From: Uloborus plumipes
Lineage: Eukaryota > Arthropoda > Arachnida > Araneae > Uloboridae
Assembly (NCBI GenBank): GCA_038373865.1
Contig: JAXGGA010000476.1
Span: 159,902-223,901, forward strand
Length of the DNA: 64,000 nucleotides
Direction: 5' to 3'
The position numbers were made by a program, and so were the translations under genes. Numbering within the stretch: position 1 is the first letter of the stretch; each line of letters starts with the position of its first letter. Shown here in pieces: positions 48,701 to 60,700 of this stretch. The notes under the pieces were generated by a model. The model had not been told where the DNA came from. It was given only the letters and a program-made list of their open reading frames with translations, and searched no databases.

Positions 48701-51700
48701 GCCCTTTGCCTCCCCTGGAAAAATTCGAAATGATGGTCCTGGGGGAGGACAAATCAGTGCTTCAGAAAATTAGTTGCAAATAGATGTGGTTGTTATTTAG
48801 AGGTGGTGGCTCACAGAAGTTTCACCGAACAAAAAAAATATGAAAAAAAATTATAAAAATTGTAATTATGATAAATAGGTAATTAATCTTAGGGCAAAAA
48901 AATATAAACAAACAGCCAAACAAAAAAAATTAAATGCGATAAAAAATAAAAATAAAACTACATGCTCCAGCTCCCCTTACATGGTGATCATATTTCATCG
49001 TGAAAAGCTGAACTATAATGGATATTTATAACTACTTACTTCAGATAAAGATTTTACAAGTTTAATTCCTTCATGACTTCGTTTTGAATGGGAAAAACAA
49101 GCACAAATATAATCCCAATATGATTTTTTTGCTCCAAGGAGACCAGGCTTATCTTAAATAAGAAAAAAAAATCATTATTTTAACTTTTAATAGTGCATTT
49201 TTTTTTTTTTATTTATTTTTTTTTTTAATGCAGGTGAAAATTTTACAACAAAATGATCAAAATTACCTTTCAAACCTAAGAGTAATAAAGATTCTATTTT
49301 TTCTTCAAAGCGATGAAGAGTCACATTGTCATCATCAATCGGCACTTTAGTTTCATAAAAATGTCTTTTCAGTTCAGCAATACAATCTGCAAATCATCAT
49401 ATTTCATTATTCACAAGCAAACTCTTTAAAATATGAATTTTACTCAAATTTACTTTCAACGAAGAAAATATGTTTAATACTAAGCAGACAAAGTGTTTTA
49501 AAACCATAACTTTGAATATATTTCAAAAATTTACCAAAACAATAACACAATTGTAGCTGCTTCGATTTACTTTTATAAAATATTTCATATTGCTGCAGTG
49601 TTATAGATCACTTTAATCAGTCTTAGTATAGTAGGTAACTCATCTATTTGAGCCATTTATTTTAAAAGTGGAGCAAATCTATTTTTGAAGCATATGAAGA
49701 TAATAGTAATTATAGATAAAATTTAGTATAGTATTTCTCAGCATTGTTGGCGCTGAGCTGAAGAGTCAAAAACATCACATTGCTGAAATGGGGAAGGCAG
49801 TAAACGTAACCCCAAAATCCAGGCCCGGACTGGCCATAGACTTGACCGGGAGATTTCCCAGTGCGCCCTCCCGAACAGCGCCCTTCTACTGTTTTCACAA
49901 TGTGTTTTTTTTTTTTTTTTTTTGTAAATGTATACTGGGCTTTCTATATCTTATAAAAAAATGCTATCTCATGCCCTCCTAAAGGCTGTTGGGTAGGTGC
50001 CCTTTCGTAAGCAGTCCACTGCGCTCCGCTATCTACTGTAGCTCATCATCTTTGCTCCCTAAAGTCACTATCTAACCCAAATGACTCATTGATTCATGTA
50101 ACAGCACTCTCCCGAGACAAGCACAAGACGTAAGTACCGTCAATAAATCTCACCATTCTACTCGTATTCTTGACACTCCCGAGAACAAAAGCAGACCCTC
50201 GTTGTTTCCCAGAATCTCCTGGGCGTTTCCTCAATAAAAAAGGGATGTGAGGATGAAAGTGACAGCACATATCAATGGTCACGAATACGAGTAGAATGGT
50301 GAGATTTATTGACCGTACTTACGTCTTGTGCTTGTCTCGGGAGAGTGCTGTTACATGAATCAATGAGTCATTTGGGTTAGATTTTAGCATTAGTGAAGAA
50401 GTGATTTTGGAGCTTCAGAAAAATTGAATACACTATAAGAACGAATCTTTTCAGCGGTAAATTTCTCATTTAAATTTTCATTTTCTTTGTATTAAGAAAA
50501 TATTTTCCTAGATGTATAATCCTAAATTATAGAATTACAATACATGGATTTATAATTAGTTGTAATATGATCAATGAGTTTCAATGTGATGAAACTATTT
50601 GTGATGAAACGTATATTCAATGTGATGAAACGATTTGAAAACTATTTGAGTATACTCTCGATTATCTTCGAACGGGTTATCCACGGGGCGGATTATCCGA
50701 GAAGATCTGGTGAAATTTAATTTGTTGTTTTTGCTTAATATTCCTTACAGAAGAGTGCGGCGTACGTTAGCGAATAAATTGTTGGACGTTATCATAGGTC
50801 CTATCCCGTTGTAGATCTTATGTGCTTCAGAACTTAAAATGCAAATAATTCTTAATACTGTACCTATCTTCACTGTTTGTATCACGTTTTACGTACAATA
50901 CAATCATTTTTTAGCAAAAGACAATAAAGACCATTTTTTTCTTCTTTACCCCCGTTTTAAGCTTTTTTTTTTTCGTTGTCCGCGATACACGTGCCATCCA
51001 ATTCCGCGTATAATCGAGGGTATACTGTACTTTAAAAGGTAATCAGGATCTAGTCAGACCCTGAACTTTTTTTTTTCTTTCTTATCTCTCTCTCTCTTTC
51101 TTTAGTATAATTGTTTTTTGTAATGAAGACTCTCTCTCGTGCGTTCGTGCGCACTCAAAAAAAATTCGTAACTTAAGGACAACGATAACATGAAAATGAA
51201 TAGAAATGTTTGAAATGATTTTTGAACATATGTACTTTTAAAATATAACACTTTGGACAGCTAGCATTTCTGAAATGAAGTTTTAGACATTAGATCTAGA
51301 TCTTGATATACAAATGTGTCTGGGAAAAAATATTATCCTGAAAGTTTTTTGTTTTCTTCTCCAAGAGAACAAGAAACTTGAAATTTTAATTTTACATGTT
51401 CATGCTACTTTACATTTTAATTATAATTTACATTGAGCTCACAAATGTGAAAAAAGTAGGCAAAAGGAAAAGCAAAACGAATGAAAAATTATACAACATG
51501 GCCAAGAAATTTGTTCGCTCTGATTCTTTCAAACTGAAATTTTTGATTTTTGTTACAAGAGTTAATTCATTCATTTATTTTTTATAATGATAACAATATA
51601 GCAATATATATCCATAGATAAAAAGGATTTCTCAATTAATTTAATTTTCAAGCGTTTCTTAACAGTCTCCCAGTATCATCAAATTGACATTTAGCACTAC

Positions 51701-54700
51701 AAAGTTTCACTTCGGGTGCACCAGATAAATTAGAGTTCCATCAGTACAGTTGCATTTTGCTGTAGCTTTGACCCAAGATATTTGCTACGTTTTTACCATT
51801 TTAGTAAAAGTACTAATAATAAATTAATTAATTAATATCGAATTTGAAAAAAATAAATCAGACTTTAAAAAATAGACTAAAAGACTAGATGATACTTATA
51901 TGTGTTTTATCTGTAAAAATATTTTAAAGTCTTAAGATTTTTAAGTCTTAAAAAAAATGATGAATATTAAATAAATAACTAATAATTAAAAAAAACACAC
52001 TTCTGTATTTACAGGGTTTTTTGAAATGTCCGTTTTAAATTCTTAAAGTACAGTGGAGGCTAAATCGGCGCCCTTCGACTCAGCCTTCCCACGACCTTTC
52101 GACCACCCAGTCCGGCTCTGCCAAAATCAAGGTTACCACAATATGCTTCTGTGGAGAGCTTTGTGAAGGTTTTAAATTTATTTCAAATTGTAAACAAACA
52201 TTGATGCTTCATGAAAAAAAACTTGATTCACAAAAATTACAACAACTTTCCTTTTTCCTATTTTCAGTCGGGTTTGAAGTGTACTTGTCTAAATATGAAT
52301 GTCAACAATGTTGAGGTGGATTAGGTAATCTTTTTATCCTTAAAACAGAGACAAAACAATTCAGAACCCAAATATTTGGATAATAGAAGATTTAGCTATT
52401 GATAGTAATGTAAAAGTTATACAGTAGAGTCTCGAAAATCCACGGTAATCCTTTTCTCGATTTACTTGGATTACTGAAAACTCGAATTATCTGAAAAATT
52501 CTTAGAGATAATAACATCGCACTTTATTTCGTCACAAGTGCGCAAAACAATGTTCATATCAAGTGTTTTTAAAATCAAGTTACTGTCTCTAAAGCATATC
52601 TAAATATATCGCTCGTAGTCAAAGAATATTTCCTGACAATACTGGCGAGTGTTGTTGACACCGATCTTTCAACTCTTTTTTACTACTTCATTGTATGCAC
52701 TAAACGAAATTTTACAACAGCGAAAGATTCTGACTTTCAGATTTTAATGCAAATCATATTTTAAGGGGGAAAAAACTTAATATGTCAATAAATCACCTCG
52801 CACCAGCCAGAAACTCGGACTTTCGAGACTCTACTATATTTGAAAGTGGTGCAAGTCCATCTTAGATTGAAATTATTGAACTATATATGGAGAGAGAATT
52901 GAATTCTTTTTCAAGCAAATGCGATGGTTTAACATCATGTCTAAATTTTAGGGTATTTTTATCCATCTATTTTTGATATTGGTAAGTAGCAGGGTTTGAA
53001 AACACACGGGGGGTTTTTTCAAAAAGCCCAACCCCCTTGGGTTTTTGATGAAAATCCCGGGCTTTTTCGGGTTTTTTCAAAAATCATTTTGTTACCATTT
53101 TCTATTCAAACATTGTACACCTATTTTTACTTTTACTATTCACAGAAGCAGGGGAGTCCTGAAAAAAGGTCACTGTGACCTCCTGAAAAGATTCTTATTG
53201 TACAAATTTGGAAACAGCATCGTAATATTGAATTTTTGATATTGATATATTTTAAACTGATATTGGAACTGAATTTATTAATTGGAATAATTATTGCTTG
53301 TTTTAATCTCTAAGTATTACAAAAAATAGTGTGAAGATCAGGTGTAGTTTTATTTCTAATATTAGTCCAGGCTAGTGTCCATTGAAATGTCATGATACCT
53401 AAAATTTTTATATATATGAGAATTTTTGGTGGTTTCTATATGAATTTGACCTGCTGATTCCAAATCCGTTGAGTGCCAGGCGCTAAACCTTGAGCATTTT
53501 TGTCAAAATGGCGAAATCCAATATGGCTGCTATAAAAGGTATGAAGCAAATTAATGGAAACGTAAGTGCAATGAAACATATTTTACACTTAAAAATGATT
53601 GTACTCTTTAGTCAAAATACAATTCTATTGAAAATAAATATTTATGAAAAGTATACGAATAAAAAATTTTACCAAATAATAAAATTCAAGATGTCAGCCT
53701 AAAAAGTTGTAAGGTTTAATTTTCAGGTATTAATCAATTTTTAAACCGTAATGGACCTGAAAATGGAATTTTTTAACAAAGATAAATGTTTAAAATGATA
53801 TGCAGGGATCATAAAAAATGTGATTTAGCCTAACAATAACACTAAAAATATTTAGAAACATTCCAAATTTAAGTTTCGGGATTTTGCCGGTTTAAATCAA
53901 TTTCCTTGAAGAAACAAGTTTCTTTTACGAAAGAGCTTCCTATATTGATACAAGTTGCATGAACGCAGACTTCTCGCTGTTGTGAAAGGTATTTTTAGCT
54001 ACCAGTTGGAAGGTATATCCAATGTGTTTGTTTAGTGTTTCGCCTTCAGCTCGATTACGGATTGTCCAGATTGACTTCACCCAAATAAGGGTATATGCAA
54101 TCTTTCGATGTTGTAGTTTTGCAAGAATTGCAAACTTATAAGCAGCTCAGCTATTTGCTTGCAATTTCTGCCTTAGCACAGGCCAAATTTGTTAAACTGC
54201 TCCAGGAGCCTTCCTGGTAAGCCAGAAAAGTGCCGAGCAGAAGAGTTTTTGGAAAGTTCCCAATTTCTTGCCGTAAAGTGACTGACTTTTATTTGGAAGG
54301 TTTCTAAATTCTTTAGGAAGGTTACTGACTTTAGCTAAGTAGTGAATCATAATCATATCAGCTTCTTCATGAGAAACAAAAGCTTGTTGAATTCCAACAC
54401 CAATTCAATCGGAAAAGGATTGGTGACAGTAACAATCACATATTGGCTTGGGGATCGAACACAGTCTGCTCATAACAAACTTAATTATTTGCGTCTTATT
54501 TGGTAAAACTTTCAGTACGATGTATCTTTTAGAAAGTGGTGATTTTTCATTAAGTTGAAAAACTCACTAGACATTTTTCTCTTGTGTGGCTCGACGTTGT
54601 GATGTAGTGCTAAATTTATGGTGTCTCTTAAGCAGATTGTGTACCACGAGAATGGTTTGTATGTCGTGCTTAATTAAGTTTTCTACACCATCAATAAAAT

Positions 54701-57700
54701 CACTCACACAGCTGGCGTCGTGGGTCAAGATACTGCCCACAATGTTGCACATTCACCAAAAATGATAATTTTTGGACGACTCTATCACCTACCTTGAAAA
54801 CTGCTTTAAGTTTTGACTTAAGTGCAGATTTATTTAGACCTCTTATTTCAATCATCATCAAATAAAGCAGTATGATGAGGAGCCAGTTCATGACTAAATA
54901 ATTTCTGTAAGGATTCTTTCCCTTGAGAATAATTTAAACCACATACCATAATTGTGTCCGGTGTATGATGTGAATCACAGATTTTAGTCTTCTTTGCGGT
55001 GAACGTAACCATTGTTTTAACCTTCTTAATGTTTAGTGGAATCTTTGAGGCCAAGTTTTCTCATATACATGCCACTGTGAATTGCCAATTTTACCCGAGT
55101 CCTCTGCATTTGAAGTTATTAGTTTGCAATTCTTGCAAAACTACAACATCGAAAGATTGGACATACCCGAGCTTGGGTGATTTTAATCTGGACAATCCGT
55201 AATCGAGCTGAAGGCGAAACACAAAACAAACACATTAAATATACCTTCCAACTGGTAGCTAAAAATACCTTTCACAACAGCGATAAGTCCGCGTTCATGC
55301 AACTTGTATCAATATAGAAAGCTCTTTCGTAAAAAAACTTGTTTCTTCAAGGAAATTGTTTAAACCGGCAAAACCCCGAAACTTAAATTTGGAATGTTCC
55401 TAAAAAATTTAGTGTTATTGTTAGGCTAAATCACATTTTTTATGATCCCTGCATATCATTTTAAGCATTTATCTTTGTTAAAAAATTCCATTTTCAGGTC
55501 CATTACGGTTTAAAAATTGATTAATACCTGAAAATTAAATCTTACAACTTTTTAGGCTGACATCTTGAATTTTATTATTTGGTAAAATTTCTTATTCGTA
55601 CACTTTTCATAAATATTTATTTTCAATAGAATCGTATTTTTACTAAAGAGTACAATCATTTTTAAGTGTAAAATATGTTTCATTGCAGTTACGTTTCCAT
55701 TAATTTGCTTCATACCTTTTATAGCAGCCATATTGGATTTCGCCATTTTGACAAAAATGCTCAATGTTTAGCGTCTGGCACTCAACGGATTCAAAATCAG
55801 CAGGTCAAATTCATACAGAAACCACCAAAAAATGTCATATCTAATATATAAAACTCTCGTGTCACAGTTTTCGTTGCCATACTCCTCCGAAACGGCTTGA
55901 CCAATTTTGATGAAATTTTTTGTGCTTATCCAGTATCTATGAGAATCGGCCAACATCTATTTTTCATCCCCTAAATGTTAGGGGTAGTCCACCCCTAAAT
56001 TTTTTTTGTTCGCACATAACATCTGATCTACTGAACTAAAACAATATGTGTTATCGTAAATCCTTACTTCAATGAGCGACCCGATGGTCAAGTGGTTATG
56101 CGTGTCAGGTTGAAGTTCCTGATGGAATGAGATCGAATCCAGGTTCGCAAGGATTTTTTCGAACAGCTGCATGGTTTTTTTTTTTTTTTTTTTTTGAATG
56201 ATTTTAATGATTGTAATGTCCTTATGCAGGTACATCCACTCATGGGGATCTATCCCATATTTTTTTATAGTACAAAATGACAGTTTTGGTCGGATCTTTG
56301 TTAAAATTGGCAATGGGGTCCTTCGATGCTGTAGAATTTTCTTATGGACGTTTGCGCCATTTTTGGGGGCTTTGAATTATTTGTGGCAATAAATGGTTTT
56401 TGACTTGCGGCACTTATATTATTTTTTCAAAACTTATATACACTATCAATTATATTATGTTAATTTTTGTACCTTTATAAAATTTTGTATTTTATACCTT
56501 GCATTTACGTCAAATTCAAGGTATAATTAAAAGTCAAAAATTCTGAAGAAGATAAATATATATGTTAAAAATTAAAGTAACTATTTTTTGTGATTTTCAT
56601 ATTGGTTGTGACCAAAAAACATCATTACAAACAAATAAAATGTATCAAACACCATGAGTGTTGAGTTATTAGGCAAAATCTGCTGTGTAAAGTTTTTTTT
56701 CACTGCGAGAGGGGGGGAGGTATGAACGACCATTAAAGTGACACAAATTTTTAAAAAATAAAGGTTGGATCTCCAATTATCTTGCTTCGTAATTTGAACC
56801 CGCCCCGGCTGTGCAACGGTACGCGATTAGGCATTCAAAAATTAATGAAAAACGTGATCGAAGCCAGGATTTTAAATAGCAGGTAAGAGGTGAAAATATA
56901 CTCATACCACGGATTCTTATTATACCTACAGATGTGCCAATTCAATTCAAACGTATTCAGTTTCCGATTAGATTGGCATTTGCAATGACTATCAACAAAT
57001 TCCAACTTCAAACGATGTCTGTTTGTGGCTTAGATTTGAGAACACCATGTTTTTCACACGGACAATTATACGTGGCATGCTCTCGAGTGGGTAAACCATC
57101 CAGTTTGTTTGTGTTAGCTAAAGATGGACTAACAAAAAATATTGTCCACGCTATAGCATTAAGAGATTGATATTGTTTAACAGTGTTACTGTCGTAATTG
57201 TTTAATTAATGATATATAATTTTAAGGAATAAAATATAATAACTTAAAAATAATGTTTGCCTTTTGTTATTTTTATATTCCCTCATCGTTCACAGCGCTC
57301 CATGCTTATTTCACGCATATACCACATTCTTACATACATACAATTAGACCTCAAGATTTAGAAAAATTTCAGTGGCCAGTGGCCACTAGACTCAAAAAAC
57401 TTGGTGGCCACCAGTTTTACCGAGTTTTGAAAATACCACCCTAGTACGAGAATGGGGGGGGGATATAAATTTGTCTCTTTAAATGTTTTAAGTATGTTTT
57501 ATTTAAATTTATTTAAAACTAGCGGTACCCGCACGGCTTTGCCCGTGGTATAAAATTAAAAGTTCATTTGTAAAAAAATGATATAGCAGAAAAAAATACT
57601 TTATTTTAGTTATAATTCAACTATAATTCCTTCAAAGTATGATATAAAAATTTGGTATGGACCCTACACTACTTCCTTTTACGTGTAAATTTCTTAGTAG

Positions 57701-60700
57701 ATGCCTTAAGTGCTAAAATAGTGCTTGAAGTGAGTAAGATAACAATTCAAACATTTGCATCCCTAGTTTGCCACGAAACAATGCAAAAAAATGTTTTACA
57801 ATGATTAATCTCCTAAATATCGCCGATTTTAACATCATTCAGTAGATTTTTCGCAAAATATCGCCAATAGCGCCAAATTGAACCCAAAAAAATTTTTTTT
57901 TCGCTAAATTTATTGCCAACTTGGCGATATGTCGCCAAATTGGCGTCAAACACTTGGTGACCAAAAGCTTGGCGAGATATCGCCAAGTGGTCGCGCCAAT
58001 TCATATCACTTTGGTCTGCATTGAAAGCCCTGATTACCCCATAAAAGGGGTAAATCACCCCCTTGGGGACATTCGAATGCAACCCCAAAGATAGGTGCAC
58101 AAAAATAAGCCAAAAGAAAAAATAAGAAAAATTTTGTTGCTCACAGAAACCAACAGAAATCTTACCAAAGTTTAAAAGAAGAAGAAAGTTTTCTTTCCTA
58201 ACTTCAAAAACAAAATAATACATTTTCCGAAATGACATACTTTAGAAAGAACGTTGCAATATCGCAATAAGATAGAAGTAAATATACTGAAATAGAATTG
58301 AATGCCAAATTGTAAAAAAGTCGCCAAAAAAATAATTTTTAATATTGTCTTTCATTATTTATTAAATGCAATTATTGCTGCAAATTACAGTCCAACAATA
58401 AATAATCACATTGCAAAAGTATATTTGGAGCAATTTTTTCTTTTAAACTCAACTGATCCTAAAAATTTTAAGTATTAGTCATAGAAATTTCGTGCATTAT
58501 TCTTCACAATGATAATAAAAACAATAAACATCGACAAAGATCAACCAGCAAACGATAAATTAAAAGCTAAATTCGTTCACTCAAGCCATTTGCTGCAATT
58601 TATATTGAAATAAATTAATAATGAAGTAAAATATGTTTTGCAGACGATAAATTTAGAATGGTACCTGTATTTTAAGGAAAGGACTCGATTTCTCATTTGA
58701 TTGACAGGTGCCATCTTATCACGGTTTTTAATATTTCATTTGACTAATTTTAATAAGGCTTGGAGTTTGGATTGTTACAAAAACAAATACATTTTTAAAA
58801 TTATTAAGGGAAAAAGAACGAAATAAAAACGTAACCATGGTAACAACATGAAAAGTTGATTTCCGTTGATAAAATAATTCATTTCATCTCTATTTTCAAA
58901 CAAATTTTATTCGCGAGCAAAGCCATTTTAGAATCGTTTGGCTTGCTTTACTGAAGGTAAGCCTTGAATTTCGGGATTCTAAAAACAATTGTTACAGCTC
59001 TCCTGATAATCGTAGAAACTTCGAAAAAACGTCATTTTGTGCAGAAAATTTCAAGCTTTCGAATGACATAAGACTTGAAAATGTGCATGGAATATTTCTT
59101 CCCTATTTTATCGAATTTCCTCTAAGAATTCGAATAGAAAAAGAACGAAATGGAATGTTCGAAAAATCGCTTCGAGGTGCAAAACTACATGCTACAAACT
59201 AATTTTGTGCCAAGTGGCATGAAAATCGACCGAACGGTTTTGGCGCTACGCGCGTAACAGACAGACAGACAGAAAGAAAGAAAGAAAGAAGGACAGACAG
59301 AACCACCTTCAGCTTTATTATTAGTAGAGATTCTTGATGGGAACTATCAAACATTATAAAGGTGCTAATACTAAAGTAATGCTAACAAAAAATATACATT
59401 ATATCAATCATGGAGTTACAAGAAGTATTGCGTACCTAGAACTTCCAAAGTAATTAGTTACGAATTCTAAAGTACCACTGACTGTGGCCTCTAGGAATCA
59501 ATCTACTTTTACACATCTCAATACTTCAAAAACATTTATTAGTAATTAAAAAAATATATGCATAACAGTTGTATAAATACAAATGCTCTGAAAATTTAAT
59601 TTGAGAAATGTACACTGTTGAGCATGTTTCAAAATGATAAAATTCAACAGCTTTGATTTTTCACTATCTGTAACTATATTAATGATTCAAACAATAATTT
59701 TGAATAGCTAAATTATAAAATAACTATTTCAGTCAAATAGTTGAGGAAGTAGCAAAACTTCATAGTATTCAACCATATATTGTTCAATACATTTTTAAAT
59801 TGCAATTATATTAAAAACATAGCTTATTAATGAACAATTGAAATTTTCAATTAATCATTAGTTTGCGAAAATAGCAATGTTTCAAATTAATTCTTCAATG
59901 TATTGTAAGCAGGAATGTAGGTCAAAAATATTTTTCCTTTAAATAAATTTTCCCTCATATATTTGATATATCCCCCTAATTTTTCTCTTTATAAAATTTA
60001 TAATAAGTTAGAGTACAGAAAAGACCTTGAAAGCGTAGGGATAGATGCAAGAAGAGCAGCAGATTTTTTTATCCTTTCAAAGGGTTGCAATTTGTAAAGT
60101 GAAAAACCAAATAATTCTTTTCCAGAAATTTATTTATGAAATTTCAATTATTGCATTATATACTAAATTTATAGTAACATGGGTGCAACAAGGATTTTAT
60201 AACGTTATTCCTTGGGTAGTGATATTGGACTAAGGACTACCAAACAACTTATTACTAATCTATTAAACTAAGCTACTTTTCCCTGTTATATGGATTGTAA
60301 TTTTAACATTAGCTCTGTGTTTAACTTTAAAATTTTCACCCTGATTGGGCACCTTGTGCTGCAAGAGTATCTGCTTAGAACAAAAACCTCTTTGAAAAAA
60401 AAAAAAAGCTTTGGTTTTATTAATGCATTCAAATATACTAAATTGTATATATCAAGATATTTTCTGATTACTTCCTTTTTGTATTGTAAAAAACGTGTCA
60501 GATGCAGATAGAACTGAGATATTTGGATTGGTAAAACATTGCAGTCTGTTTCTATGAAAAGAATTGGACATTATAAATGCTAACTTTCTCTTTCAGTAAA
60601 GCAATAGTTATTTTTTACTCCGAGGTCCAATGTCCACTCGTATTTCCGGTCAAAAAACGATCTTCCCGATCCCCCCCCCCACACGTAACTTCTTTCCTAG

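Larger units (their letters stand above)
47582..49039 (-). other. FYCO1 intron 3
   Basis: 1.5-kb intron. It holds one end of a hAT-type element (47891 onward) and a small hAT MITE (48566-48741). Confidence 0.7.
49820..52120. mobile_element. hAT-type non-autonomous element, 8-bp duplication CCAAAATC
   Basis: CCAAAATC at 49812-49819 and exactly at 52121-52128. Ends CAGGCCCGGACTGG and, inverse, CAGAGCCGGACTGG. 2301 bp with no transposase seen. It carries the 99-bp hairpin (50071-50381) and a pogo-type MITE (50648-51027) inside. Confidence 0.92.

Noticed and set aside
53490..53702. 70-codon frame repeated almost identically on the opposite strand at 55552-55764
   Set aside because: It lies in the two arms of an inverted duplication. 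The arms differ by three amino-acid-changing and two silent changes, which shows no protein-level constraint. It resembles no known protein.
56074..56148. Functional tRNA gene
   Set aside because: The T stem does not pair and the anticodon loop is one base too long, so I kept it only as a tRNA-like repeat.
57813..58238. 141-codon minus-strand open frame
   Set aside because: Falls within Helitron 2 and looks like chance translation of a non-coding repeat with poly-A/T tracts.
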